This document shows, piece after piece, positions 25,208-33,879 of a stretch of 49,140 nt of DNA; within the stretch, counting starts at the first letter, position 1; every line of letters begins with the position of its first letter. A program made the translations under genes and the position numbers. The stretch is from the IMG/VR virus record IMGVR_UViG_3300007542_000034, positions 1-49,140 of that record; one strand, 5' to 3'. Below the pieces are notes generated by a model. That model searched no databases. It was not told the origin of the DNA and was given only the letters and a program-made list of their open reading frames with translations. The DNA comes from a virus.

Positions 25208-25854
25208 TGCGTTTAGATGTCAATACAGATGCAACAATTCAATTAACTGCAAAACTGGAAAAGCTGCATAGGTCGGCTTTTCCTAGTGCGGTTAGAAATA
25301 CTTTAAATGAAACTGCTTTTAATGCTAAAAAAGAAGTGCCTAAACAAGCAAATAAAAACTTTACAGTTAGACAAAAGAACTTATTTACTCGTTTTGTTTT
25401 AGTTGATAGAGCTAAAGGATTTAATGTTAACAGTATGAAATCTACAATTGGAGTAGATGCCACTACAAAGAGTAAACTTGCTGATGGATTGGAAAAACAA
25501 GAAAAAGGCGGTGTTATTTCTGGAAGAAAACTAATTGCGCATGATAAAGCAAGAGTTTCAAATAGTTCAAAAAAGAAAGTAAGGCAATCTAACTACTTAA
25601 CCAAAGTAGGGCAAGTAAGCAAAAAGGGAAAAAGAATAAAAGGCAGTAAATACATAATGATTAAGAAGAATGGTAAAGGCACTATTTTTGAAACTAAAAA
25701 AGGCAAATTAACACCTATCTATAATGTTAGAAATACAGATAAATCGAAAGTTAAATCAAAACCTTTTATCGAACCTAGTGCGTTAATGGCTTCAAAACAA
25801 ATGCCCGCTATTTATAGAAAACAAGCAGAATATCAATTTAAAAAATATTTATAA
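25207..25854 (+). CDS. Minor tail protein, gpZ-like
   Basis: This 215-residue protein is very basic. It has AFPSAVRNTLNETAFNAKK (about 24-42) and FTVRQKNLFTRFV, resembling the A.P.A...alN..a......vR pattern of lambda gpZ. Two ATGs are possible (25195 and 25207); the latter overlaps the stop of the fibre gene in TAATG. In lambda Z lies at the head-tail joint, so its late position here is unusual. Confidence 0.55.
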   Translation: MRLDVNTDATIQLTAKLEKLHRSAFPSAVRNTLNETAFNAKKEVPKQANKNFTVRQKNLFTRFVLVDRAKGFNVNSMKSTIGVDATTKSKLADGLEKQEKGGVISGRKLIAHDKARVSNSSKKKVRQSNYLTKVGQVSKKGKRIKGSKYIMIKKNGKGTIFETKKGKLTPIYNVRNTDKSKVKSKPFIEPSALMASKQMPAIYRKQAEYQFKKYL

Positions 25855-27074
25855 TGAGTTGGTTAGAAAAATTAGAAAACAATGTATTTTCAATAAAAAC
25901 AGGAGATGGGAAAACCTACACTCCACTTTGGAAAGATTCAGAAAAAAGCAAAGAATATAATACAAGCACTTTTGATTTTATAGATGTTTCCGGTTCGTTT
26001 ATTGAGCGTAAAAAACCAAAGGCGACAAAATACCCGTTAATATTTTGGTTTCAAGGAGATGACAATATAGAACAAACAAGAGCGTTTGAAGTATCTGCTG
26101 ATGATTCAAGACCATGGGAAGTTAACCACCCTTTTTATGGGTTAATTAAAGGGCAACCTTTGAGCTTAAATATAAATGACAAAGCTTATAACGTGTCTGA
26201 AATTTCAGTTGATTTTTGGGAAAGTATAACAGAAGATTATCCACGTGACTTGGTTTCTGTAATTGATGAAACTGCTACTAAAAATAATGTAGTTTTAGAA
26301 AACTCAATTACAAGCTATTCAAGCAATAAAGCGGTTTTTAGTAGTGAAGATATAACCAAGAATAAAGAAGCTAATGCGCTTACAAATTCGGCTTTTACAA
26401 GTGAGTTACAAGGTGATGATTATGCAGATTATCAGGTAGTATATTCGACTGCACAGAAATCAAATGATAATTTGTTAAATGATCCAAGTCTAGCTATTAC
26501 AACGTGTCAACAATTGCTTAATTACCCAAGCTTATTGGCATTGCCAGTAGTTCAAAAAGTAAAGGCTTATATTGATGCTTTTAACAACTTAAAAATAGAG
26601 TTACAAAGTATTGCAGATAAGTTATTTTTTGAGAGTCAGGCGGGTAGTTGTATAAGTAATTACTGTAATGCATCAGTTAATTACTTGCCTACAGATTATG
26701 AAATAAGTATTGATGTTTTTCAAGTAGTTCAAGATTTGATTGATATTTATAACGATTATTTGCAGATATTAGATGATAATTCCGTGAGTATTTACGATGT
26801 TAATAATACTTGGCAACCTGATGCAGATTTACAAAACAGCCTTTATAATTTGGTTATGTTTACAATTGGAAATCTTTATAATTTGGCTTTTGATTCAAAG
26901 CAAGAAAGAAGTTTTTATACTGATAAAGACACTAATTTAATTCTATTAACTCATGAGTATTTATGTCTTGATGCTGACGATGAGAATATAGAGAAGTTCA
27001 GGCAAACAAATAATATAAAATTAGATGAGTTGTTTAACATAAAAAAAGAACGTTTAATAAAATACTATGTATAA
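25854..27074 (+). CDS. DNA circulation/tail protein, Mu gpN-like
   Basis: This 406-residue protein begins with the DNA_circ_N pattern: an N-terminal SWLEKLENNVFSIKTGDGKTYTPLW, then FERKK-like FIERKKPKATKYPLIFWFQG and DSRPWEVNHPFYG. These proteins form part of the baseplate hub. The remaining 250 residues are helical and acidic. ATG overlaps the previous stop by one base and the TAATG at the end couples it to the gp44-like gene. Confidence 0.75.
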   Translation: MSWLEKLENNVFSIKTGDGKTYTPLWKDSEKSKEYNTSTFDFIDVSGSFIERKKPKATKYPLIFWFQGDDNIEQTRAFEVSADDSRPWEVNHPFYGLIKGQPLSLNINDKAYNVSEISVDFWESITEDYPRDLVSVIDETATKNNVVLENSITSYSSNKAVFSSEDITKNKEANALTNSAFTSELQGDDYADYQVVYSTAQKSNDNLLNDPSLAITTCQQLLNYPSLLALPVVQKVKAYIDAFNNLKIELQSIADKLFFESQAGSCISNYCNASVNYLPTDYEISIDVFQVVQDLIDIYNDYLQILDDNSVSIYDVNNTWQPDADLQNSLYNLVMFTIGNLYNLAFDSKQERSFYTDKDTNLILLTHEYLCLDADDENIEKFRQTNNIKLDELFNIKKERLIKYYV

Positions 27075-28096
27075 TGAGAATTAAAATAAATGGAGATTAC
27101 TATATATTTTATAACGAATTAAGTCTTGATTTAAAACTTGATTCAATAGCGTCTACTTTCTCTTTAAATGCAAAATTTAATCCGGATAATGAAAAACATG
27201 TAAAACTATTTAAGCCACTAAATTATAGTAAAGTTGAAATATTTAACGATGCTGAAAATTTGATTTTTACAGGAGTAATAATAAATCATTCTTTTACTTC
27301 AGATAGCAAAACTAATTTAGTTGCTTTGTCTGGGTATTCGTTGCCAGGTGTTCTAGAAGACTGTACAACGCCTGTTAAAAATTACCCTTTAGAAAGTATT
27401 AATAGAAGCTTAAAGGATATTACAGAGCGTTTATGTGGACTATTTAATATAAAGGTTGTAATTGATGAAAGTGTAGGAAATGATGCAAATAGAGTGTATA
27501 AAAAATCAGTTGCTAGTCCAACTGATACAATTAAGAGTTATCTAAGTAAACTTACAAGCCAAAGAAATGTTATTTTAAGCCACGATAACAAAGGAAGAGT
27601 AGTCTTATTTAAACCAAATGGAGAAAGCAAACCTAAGTATTCATTTAATAAAGATAATACTTTAAACATGAGCTTAGGGGTTAATGGTCAGGGTTTGCAT
27701 TCTCTTATTTCAGTAGTTAGACAACCAAGTGCTGAAAATTCAGGCGTAAGTACTCAGGATAGTATTTCAAATCCTTTGGTTCCTATTTTCAGGCCCACAA
27801 CTAAAGTTCTTAATAGTGGAGAAGATACAGATACTAAGAATGCAGCGGACAACGAACTAGCTACAGAACTAAAGGCAATTACTATAAATGTTAGTTTGGT
27901 AGGCTTGTATGATGATATTAGTTCAGGGGATATTATAGAGATTTTGAATAAAGAAATTTTCATTTACAAGAAAACTAATTTCATGGTTTCAAGTGTGAAA
28001 TTTAATATAACACAATCGGCACAATTAACGAGTTTAAGTTTAGTATTACCCGAAACTTACACAAGTAAAGTGCCTAAAAAAATATTTGATATATGA
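27074..28096 (+). CDS. Baseplate hub protein, Mu gp44-like
   Basis: This 340-residue protein shows the hub pattern: two related beta domains at the N-terminus (NELSLDLKLDSIASTFSLNA, LIFTGVIINHSF), ALSGYSLPGVLEDCTTP and a LysM-like central segment ending TIKSYLSKLTSQRNV. In Mu, gp44 forms the trimeric hub that holds the spike. It overlaps its two neighbours by one and four bases. Confidence 0.82.
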   Translation: MRIKINGDYYIFYNELSLDLKLDSIASTFSLNAKFNPDNEKHVKLFKPLNYSKVEIFNDAENLIFTGVIINHSFTSDSKTNLVALSGYSLPGVLEDCTTPVKNYPLESINRSLKDITERLCGLFNIKVVIDESVGNDANRVYKKSVASPTDTIKSYLSKLTSQRNVILSHDNKGRVVLFKPNGESKPKYSFNKDNTLNMSLGVNGQGLHSLISVVRQPSAENSGVSTQDSISNPLVPIFRPTTKVLNSGEDTDTKNAADNELATELKAITINVSLVGLYDDISSGDIIEILNKEIFIYKKTNFMVSSVKFNITQSAQLTSLSLVLPETYTSKVPKKIFDI

Positions 28097-28581
28097 GTAC
28101 ATTCGCAAAAATAAAAGATACTGTTTTAAGCAGTTTTAAACGTACTTTAAAAGTTGAACAGTTTGGAGTAAAGACAGCTTTAGAAAGTAGCCCTTTTGGA
28201 ATTGATTCAAGTCCTATAAAAGATATGACTGCTATTTATAGTAATACTTCAAACGATGCAGAAAGTGTTATCTTAGGATACATTAATAACAACCAAATTG
28301 CAGAACAAGGAGAAACACGTTTATTCTCTTTAGATAGTTCAGGGGTTTTAAAAGCTTTTATTCATCTTAAAAAAGATGGTGTAATTGAGTTAAATGGAGA
28401 TTCTAATTTTATGGTTAAATATAATGAGTTAGAAAGCGCACTTAATACACTAGCAACAAATATAAATACAGAGAATACTAAAATATCAGTTGCAATTGGT
28501 GCTTTAGGTGGTTCTTATGTTCAAACTCCTATTAGCATAAATATTACACCTGCTAAAAATACAACTATCAAAACAAATTAA
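28093..28581 (+). CDS. Baseplate spike protein, Mu gp45-like
   Basis: This 162-residue protein contains ESVILGYINNNQIAEQGETR (about 56-75) and FIHLKKDGVIELNGDSNFMV, the hallmark of gp45-type membrane-piercing spikes with an OB domain and a beta-helix. The expected C-terminal metal-binding tip HxH is not visible, so the tip may differ. It is the last structural gene and is followed by a terminator. Confidence 0.8.
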   Translation: MSTFAKIKDTVLSSFKRTLKVEQFGVKTALESSPFGIDSSPIKDMTAIYSNTSNDAESVILGYINNNQIAEQGETRLFSLDSSGVLKAFIHLKKDGVIELNGDSNFMVKYNELESALNTLATNINTENTKISVAIGALGGSYVQTPISINITPAKNTTIKTN

Positions 28582-28627
28582 AGATGTAGTTTGATTTTGC
28601 TTATTTTCAAATTATTTTTCTTTTTTC

Positions 28628-28654
28628 AAACCTCCAGTAAAATGGGGGTTTTTT
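28628..28654 (+). terminator. Terminator at the end of the structural genes
   Basis: AAACCTCC (28628-28635) pairs with GGGGGTTT (28644-28651), one T-G pair, loop of eight, followed by T. It closes the tail operon just before promoter element copy 2. Confidence 0.8.
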
Positions 28655-28661
28655 GTTATAA

Positions 28662-28754
28662 TTAAAAATATTTTGTAATTTTTTTAAAAAAGATTAGGTT
28701 ATTTAAAAATATTTTGTAATTTAGCAGAGTCAAATAATTAGAAATAACAATTAA
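28662..28754 (+). promoter_or_regulatory. Repeated promoter/operator element, copy 2
   Basis: The 18-bp motif AAAAATATTTTGTAATTT occurs at 28664-28681 and 28705-28722, again exactly 41 bp apart. The sequence from about 28662 to 28726 is identical to that of copy 3. It is followed by TAACAATTAA at 28745-28754 and the start at 28766. The element opens the early/accessory block. Confidence 0.7.
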
Positions 28755-28765
28755 AACAAATCAAA

Positions 28766-28972
28766 ATGGGAACTTTTAAAGTATTAAACATAAAAAAAAC
28801 TTACACAAATCCAATAACAAATAAAAAAGCAATAGTTGTTAAAGTAATAAAAGAAGGAACTAAAAGAACTTTTTTTTCTGTTCAAAATGAAGAAAGTAAA
28901 TATATAACTAGAACAATGTTTGCGAGAGAATATGATGCAAATAGATTGGCAAAGCAATACTGTAATGCATAA
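28766..28972 (+). CDS. Hypothetical basic protein behind promoter element copy 2
   Basis: This 68-residue, Lys/Arg/Thr-rich protein has probable beta strands (TFKVLNIKKTYTN, KRTFFSVQNE) and no known motif. It is the first gene of the block controlled by the repeated promoter, where phages often place early host-takeover factors. It overlaps the next small frame by one base. Confidence 0.6.
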   Translation: MGTFKVLNIKKTYTNPITNKKAIVVKVIKEGTKRTFFSVQNEESKYITRTMFAREYDANRLAKQYCNA

Positions 28973-29061
28973 TGAAAATAAAACAAAAGCTAAACTACTT
29001 TGGAAGAGATTGCGAAGTAGTTGATTTAAACACAACTCACGTATTTAAAAGATTTTATTGA
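28972..29061 (+). CDS. Very small protein (29 residues)
   Basis: The frame starts in the previous stop (TAATG) and reads MKIKQKLNYFGRDCEVVDLN and nine more residues. It is basic, with no known motif. Translational coupling supports it, but its length makes it uncertain. Confidence 0.35.
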   Translation: MKIKQKLNYFGRDCEVVDLNTTHVFKRFY

Positions 29062-29116
29062 AAATAATTTATAACACTTAACACAAATATTTTAAACCAA
29101 TAAATAACAATTAAAA

Positions 29117-29404
29117 ATGAAAAAAATTTTAGAGTGGCTTTTTAAATTCATAGAGAGCCAAAGAATAGAAAGAAAAAAAATAGAAAACATTATTTCACTA
29201 AATAAAAAATATGGATATTTAGAAAAAATAGTCCTTTATACGAAAGAAAAAAGAGTTTTAAATATTCTACTAATTAAATTTGATGATATTATTAACGAGG
29301 TTAAAAATACAGATGTAAATGAGCATCACAGAGAAAGTTTAATTAAGCTTTGTGAAATTAACAAAGAGATTATAACAATAAAATTAAAATCAATTAATAA
29401 TTAA
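29117..29404 (+). CDS. Hypothetical helical protein
   Basis: This 95-residue protein is almost wholly helical and charged (Lys/Glu/Ile), starting MKKILEWLFKFIESQRIERK. The first amphipathic helix may touch the membrane. The leader TAACAATTAA lies two bases before the ATG (29105-29114). Function unknown. Confidence 0.55.
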   Translation: MKKILEWLFKFIESQRIERKKIENIISLNKKYGYLEKIVLYTKEKRVLNILLIKFDDIINEVKNTDVNEHHRESLIKLCEINKEIITIKLKSINN

Positions 29405-29421
29405 CTTTAAATAAATAAATT

Positions 29422-29610
29422 ATGAACACAGAAGAAACAACAACGATTAACGGATTAACTTTTTTACAATTTTGCAATGGTCTTTTTGGATTTTTTGTAA
29501 TCAACAAAAAAACAAGAGAAGAAGTATTTAGATTTGAATTATATCATGCTGGTTTTAGTTTAGCGTATATAAAAGATAATTTTAACTTAGAGCCAAGACC
29601 AAAAAAATAA
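29422..29610 (+). CDS. Hypothetical small protein
   Basis: This 62-residue protein contains a mixed pattern (FLQFCNGLFGFFVINKKTREEVFRF) suggesting a small alpha/beta fold. It lies in the accessory block just before the outer-membrane gene. No motif recognised. Confidence 0.5.
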   Translation: MNTEETTTINGLTFLQFCNGLFGFFVINKKTREEVFRFELYHAGFSLAYIKDNFNLEPRPKK

Positions 29611-29626
29611 CAATTAAAAAACAATT

Positions 29627-30118
29627 ATGAAAACAATTAAATTAATTTTAGTATTACTTGTATCTACTGTATCAGTAGGTCAAGGATTGTATGGAAACGA
29701 TGATAAACGTTTTACAATTTCAATTAACACAGAGCCAAACGCAATAATCAAGGATGGTTTTAATTTTGGAGCAAACATTGATTATCAGATGGACAACACC
29801 TATTTTAAATTAGGTATTTATTCTTTTCCTGATCTTAACAATGTGGGTTACTTCCAGTATCATGGAGCAGTTGGATTTAATAAACACTTAGGAATGTTTG
29901 AAGATTCACGTGTTTATGTAGGCGGATTAGTAGGCGTGAATTTCAGAGAGGGTAACAGAAACCCGATTGCTGGAATTGAGGGAGGTTATCAGTACTATTT
30001 AACCGAAAGCATCGGTTTAGGATTAATGGCTTCTTATATTTATCGTTCTGATTCGGAGTTTTACGAGGGCGATATGTGGATTTTTAACGGAGGTATTGAA
30101 ATAATCTTTGTACTTTAA
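29627..30118 (+). CDS. Small outer-membrane beta-barrel protein
   Basis: This 163-residue precursor has a signal peptide (residues 1-19, MKTIKLILVLLVSTVSVGQ). The rest is alternating aromatic and Gly-rich strands (KRFTISINTEP, GFNFGANIDYQMDN, TYFKLGIYSF, GGYQYYLTE, IGLGLMASYIYRSD) ending WIFNGGIEIIFVL, a typical terminal barrel strand. That predicts an eight-strand outer-membrane barrel. Phage-coded barrels can block receptors or change the envelope. It has the TAACAATTAA leader (29608-29617) and precedes a second exported protein. Confidence 0.7.
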   Translation: MKTIKLILVLLVSTVSVGQGLYGNDDKRFTISINTEPNAIIKDGFNFGANIDYQMDNTYFKLGIYSFPDLNNVGYFQYHGAVGFNKHLGMFEDSRVYVGGLVGVNFREGNRNPIAGIEGGYQYYLTESIGLGLMASYIYRSDSEFYEGDMWIFNGGIEIIFVL

Positions 30119-30145
30119 ACTAATTAACAATTAAATATTTTACCA

Positions 30146-30664
30146 ATGAAAACAATTTTTACAACAATTTTTTTAGCTATTACAGTAATAGCAGGAGCGC
30201 AAAACCTTAATTTATCAGGAAATCATGTGATAGAAAACAGCACGGGTAATTGCTATCCTAAGGAAACTGTAACGATTCACAACCTAAACATGAACGGTGA
30301 TGCTGTTCTAAACATTTCGGGTGTAGATTTAGTGATTACTGGTAATATGAATGTAAACGGGCACTCGTTAACTATCATTTCATATTGTCCTAATGTGCCT
30401 AGTAAAGTTTGCGTTCAAGGTAACTTAAATATACAAAATGGTAACACTGTCAACTATGTAAATTCTCAACTTGATTGCAATAGTTTAGCTATGCCAGTTT
30501 TCGACATAAACACAGATTTAAACGAGCCTTTTGTGATTTATAATCTATTAGGGCAAGAAATTAAAAGAGGTGTTACAGACTTGTATATGTATTCTGATTT
30601 GCCTAAAAATACGGTTTACATTGTGAGAGTTGAGAGTTACGAACAATTTAAAATAATTATATAA
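30146..30664 (+). CDS. Exported protein with type IX secretion C-terminal domain
   Basis: This 172-residue precursor has a signal peptide (1-18, ending AGA before QN), a repetitive beta-strand middle (about 22-105, LNMNGDAVLNISGVDLVITG) and a C-terminal segment (about 118-172) with YNLLGQEIKRG and LPKNTVYIVRVE...FKIII. That is the layout of type A sorting domains (vyNllGq...G-Y-v-v...KiI) recognised by the Bacteroidota type IX secretion system. The phage protein is therefore predicted to reach the cell surface. Leader TAACAATTAA at 30125-30134. Confidence 0.75.
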   Translation: MKTIFTTIFLAITVIAGAQNLNLSGNHVIENSTGNCYPKETVTIHNLNMNGDAVLNISGVDLVITGNMNVNGHSLTIISYCPNVPSKVCVQGNLNIQNGNTVNYVNSQLDCNSLAMPVFDINTDLNEPFVIYNLLGQEIKRGVTDLYMYSDLPKNTVYIVRVESYEQFKIII

Positions 30665-30804
30665 TGCAAGAAATCCAAACAATTAGATTAGATGGTTATC
30701 CAAAAATCAAAGATTTTTCAAGAATGAAAAAGCCAAGTTTTAAAGTGGATATTAACGATCCAAATTTTGATAAACCAATTATTAACCTTTATAAAAATTA
30801 TTAA
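30664..30804 (+). CDS. Small hypothetical protein (46 residues)
   Basis: It starts in the stop of the type IX cargo gene (TAATG), is polar with several Pro and Lys, and has no known motif. The position between two coupled genes supports it. Confidence 0.45.
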   Translation: MQEIQTIRLDGYPKIKDFSRMKKPSFKVDINDPNFDKPIINLYKNY

Positions 30805-30806
30805 TT

Positions 30807-31049
30807 ATGAGTGAAAAACGAAAAAAAGTAAAACTTGATGTAGATCAGTTTATTTTAGATTATTCAAGGCATTCTGGAATAGTAGGCAAAATGAAAGCAT
30901 ACGAAGAGATGAATATAAGCTTTCAAGTTTTTGCTGGTTACGCAAAACAGATGCCGAAAGTGTTTTCTGAAATACATTTAATATGTTTAGAAATGGGAAA
31001 AAGTGTAGATAATTATTTACTAATTGAAGAAATTGAAGAAAATGGATAA
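30807..31049 (+). CDS. Hypothetical protein
   Basis: This 80-residue protein is helical and basic at the N-terminus (SEKRKKVKLDVDQFILDY), and the middle (MKAYEEMNISFQVFAGYAKQMPKV) could be a helix-turn-helix of the kind that treats short phage regulators, although this is weak. It overlaps the next gene by eight bases. Confidence 0.5.
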   Translation: MSEKRKKVKLDVDQFILDYSRHSGIVGKMKAYEEMNISFQVFAGYAKQMPKVFSEIHLICLEMGKSVDNYLLIEEIEENG

Positions 31050-31221
31050 AGAAATTAGAATCACAAAAACAAGAGGGGTTTGGACTGCTGAATTATGGTC
31101 AGAACATGAAGAGCCTTTTATTCCAGGTATGTATTTTGAAGATAATGTAAGTGCTAATGATTATCTGCAATTACAAGTAGAAATAGGAAATAAGAATTGG
31201 GTAGACATTTTAAATAAATAA
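31042..31221 (+). CDS. Hypothetical small protein
   Basis: This 59-residue acidic protein has a beta-rich first half (IRITKTRGVWTAELWSEHEE). A TTG start further upstream (31024) exists, but ATG at 31042, overlapping the previous stop, is more natural. Function unknown. Confidence 0.5.
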   Translation: MDKEIRITKTRGVWTAELWSEHEEPFIPGMYFEDNVSANDYLQLQVEIGNKNWVDILNK

Positions 31222-31232
31222 TTAAACAAACT

Positions 31233-32519
31233 ATGAGTACTGAATTAAAAAAAATAGACATTTCAAGTATTGACATTTCAAATATTGAATTTACAGGATT
31301 TGAAGATTTAAGAAAAGAAATTGTTCAAGTTGTAGCAGATAATCCATTTATTGAGATAATCGATAATGAGAGCTACAATGATGCTAAAAAAAGGCGTACA
31401 GCTTTAAGAAGCGCTAGAGTTAAGCCTCAAAACGATGATAAGTTAATTGCTAGTAAGGTTCAAGTAATTAGAAAAACTATCAAGGGCAAAAATGATGAGT
31501 TAGTAGAATTAGTTTTACCTCATGAAGAAAAGCAACAAGAAGAGGTTACAAGGTGGGAAAATATCAAAGAAAAAGAGCGTGAAGAAAAAGAGCGCTTAGA
31601 ACAAGTTAGAGTTGATACAATTAAGGCAAAAATTGAAGAAATTGAAACTCTATGTTACGCAACTATTCAAGCTATCGCGTTTGATAAAATAGAAAACGAT
31701 AAAAAGTTAATTGAAGCTAAACTAAATACTGATTATGATTTTGAAGAATTCGATTATAGTTTCACATTAGCTAAAACAAGAGTTGAAACTGCTTTAACTG
31801 AAAAGATTACTTCTTTACAAAATGCAGAAAATGAGCGTTTAGAAAAGATTAAATTGCAAGCTGAAAAAGATGCAGCCGAAAAAAAGGCAAAGGAATTGCA
31901 AGCTCAAATTGATGCTCAAAACGCACAGATTGAAAAGGATAAAAAAGAGCGTGAAGAAGCAGAAAGAAAGTCTAAAGAAGAAGCTGAAAAGAAAGCACGT
32001 GAAGAAAAAGAACTAGCTGAAAAAAAGGCAAAGAAAGAAAAGGACAAAGTTTTTGAAATTCGTAAAAATAGGCTTGCTGAAATTGGATTTTTAGATAGAG
32101 AGTTAATTTTTGAAAATAAAGAACTTAATATTGAACTTCATCATAGAGCTATTTACAACGCTGATGTTATCGACTTTGAAAATATTTTAACTGATGCTAA
32201 AAAGTCTATTCAAGAAGCTAAAGAAAAACTAGAAAAAGAAAAAGAAGAAGCTAGACTAAAAGCTGAACAAGAAGAAAAAGAACGTTTAGAAGCTGAAAGA
32301 TTAGAAAAAGAAGCAAACGAAAGTTTACAAAAAGATATTGCAGAAAGAAAAGCAAGACTTTCAAATGACAAAGAAATCATTAAGTCTAGTTTAGAAACTT
32401 ATTTCGCTGATTTGCATTTAGAAACTGAAAATGAAGAAACAAAACAGTTTATTGAAGATGCTAATACTAGTATTCAGGATTTGAAAACAGAATTATTAAA
32501 TCAATTAGAAAATATTTAA
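31233..32519 (+). CDS. Coiled-coil protein, DUF1351-like recombination partner
   Basis: This 428-residue protein has a compact N-terminal domain (ISNIEFTGFEDLRKEIVQVV, DAKKRRTALRSARVKPQ) and a long Lys/Glu/Ala coiled coil (about residues 95-150 and 205-375). The N-terminal pattern resembles DUF1351 proteins encoded next to RecT in Firmicutes and Bacteroidota phages. It ends one base before the RecT-like gene, which supports a joint role in strand annealing. Confidence 0.65.
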   Translation: MSTELKKIDISSIDISNIEFTGFEDLRKEIVQVVADNPFIEIIDNESYNDAKKRRTALRSARVKPQNDDKLIASKVQVIRKTIKGKNDELVELVLPHEEKQQEEVTRWENIKEKEREEKERLEQVRVDTIKAKIEEIETLCYATIQAIAFDKIENDKKLIEAKLNTDYDFEEFDYSFTLAKTRVETALTEKITSLQNAENERLEKIKLQAEKDAAEKKAKELQAQIDAQNAQIEKDKKEREEAERKSKEEAEKKAREEKELAEKKAKKEKDKVFEIRKNRLAEIGFLDRELIFENKELNIELHHRAIYNADVIDFENILTDAKKSIQEAKEKLEKEKEEARLKAEQEEKERLEAERLEKEANESLQKDIAERKARLSNDKEIIKSSLETYFADLHLETENEETKQFIEDANTSIQDLKTELLNQLENI

Positions 32520-32520
32520 C

Positions 32521-33393
32521 ATGTCGAAAGAATTAACAGAAACTCAAAATAAATTTTTATCAATTTCTAAAGTTATTGATAGTGAAATTTCAACAGTTTT
32601 AGCATCAAATGCAAACGGATTTCAAAAAGCATTTGTAGTAAGTTCAGCAATTGGAATTATAAAAGAACAACTTACATATGATTATATGCTTCCTATTATG
32701 TCGCTTCAAGGTTCTAGTTTAGGATTTAAAACGGACCAAGACACAATTAAAGTAAAAGAGGGTAATAATTGGGTAACAAAAAAAGGTCCAGGTTATCCAG
32801 TTGAAATAGTCAAAGAATGTTTAATGGAAGCTACTTTTTTGGGCTTAGAAGTTACAGGAAATCAATTTAATATTATTGGTGGAAATATGTATCCAACACG
32901 TGAGGGATTTGGAGCTTTATTAGATAAAATTAAAGGTCTTAAAAAGAATTTTACCTATACTAATATTTCACAGCCAGCGGGTCAAAAAGTAGCAAATGTT
33001 AAAGTTCGAATTGATTGGCAATTTGATGGAGAAACACCAAAAAAAGAAACACCAAAAAAGCAAGAGATTGATTTTCCAATTAAATCAAACGATTATACTT
33101 CTTATGATGCTTTGATAGGTAAAGCAGAAAGAAAAGCTAAAAGATGGCTTTATAATACAATTAAAGGTACTGATATTATCGATGGAGATGTAAATGAATT
33201 GCCAATTATTGAAGCTGAAACAATAATTGATGAGAGATTAAACGAGCTTAAGCGATTATTTAAAGAAACCGAAAGTGTTTTAAGTGATAAAGAAGTAGAA
33301 AGATGCAAGGAAGTTATTAATACTGAAGAAATCAACTCATACGACAAAACAATTAAGTTTTTAAAATCAAAATTACCAAAAGATGGAAATTAA
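32521..33393 (+). CDS. recT: RecT-like single-strand annealing protein
   Basis: This 290-residue protein has a helical N-terminus, LMEATFLGLEVTGNQFNIIGGNMYPTREGFGALL (in parts, about residues 103-137) and SYDALIGKAERKAKRWL, the usual RecT/ERF-type layout (conserved GL.....n......Y....G....) with a phage-style helical C-terminus. It works with the YqaJ exonuclease two genes downstream. The gene overlaps dut by 11 bases. Confidence 0.75.
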   Translation: MSKELTETQNKFLSISKVIDSEISTVLASNANGFQKAFVVSSAIGIIKEQLTYDYMLPIMSLQGSSLGFKTDQDTIKVKEGNNWVTKKGPGYPVEIVKECLMEATFLGLEVTGNQFNIIGGNMYPTREGFGALLDKIKGLKKNFTYTNISQPAGQKVANVKVRIDWQFDGETPKKETPKKQEIDFPIKSNDYTSYDALIGKAERKAKRWLYNTIKGTDIIDGDVNELPIIEAETIIDERLNELKRLFKETESVLSDKEVERCKEVINTEEINSYDKTIKFLKSKLPKDGN

Positions 33394-33856
33394 AATCAAA
33401 AAATTACACAAAGACGCTGTTATACCTACATACGCTAAAGAGGGGGATGCGGGAATGGATTTAACTGCTGTTTCAGAACATAATGACAAAGATGGAAATA
33501 CAGTATATGGAACTGGTTTGTCTTTTGAAATTCCTAAAGGATATGTTGGATTATTGTTTCCAAGATCAAGTAATTCAAAAACAGATTTAAGACTTACTAA
33601 TTCAGTTGGTGTTTTAGATAGTGGTTATCGTGGTGAGGTAATGTTTAAGTTTAGAAACGATAATTTTTCTAATATTGATTATGGTCTTAAAAAAGCTTTT
33701 ATAAACGAAAATGTAAGTTTTGATAATCAATATAACGTAGGAGATAGAATAGGACAATTAATAATAATGCCTTACCCAGAAGTATCATTTATTGAAGTTG
33801 AAGAGCTTGAAAGTTCTGAACGTGGTACTGGTGGTTATGGTTCGACGGGAATTTAA
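33383..33856 (+). CDS. dut: dUTP pyrophosphatase
   Basis: This 157-residue trimeric enzyme hydrolyses dUTP to dUMP and keeps uracil out of phage DNA. All five motifs are visible: DAGMDL (22-27), PRSSNS, GVLDSGYRGEV, GDRIGQLII and the C-terminal RGTGGYGSTG. The start lies inside the end of the RecT-like gene. Confidence 0.95.
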   Translation: MEIKIKKLHKDAVIPTYAKEGDAGMDLTAVSEHNDKDGNTVYGTGLSFEIPKGYVGLLFPRSSNSKTDLRLTNSVGVLDSGYRGEVMFKFRNDNFSNIDYGLKKAFINENVSFDNQYNVGDRIGQLIIMPYPEVSFIEVEELESSERGTGGYGSTGI

Positions 33857-33879
33857 TTATTATCCAGTAAATAATAACT

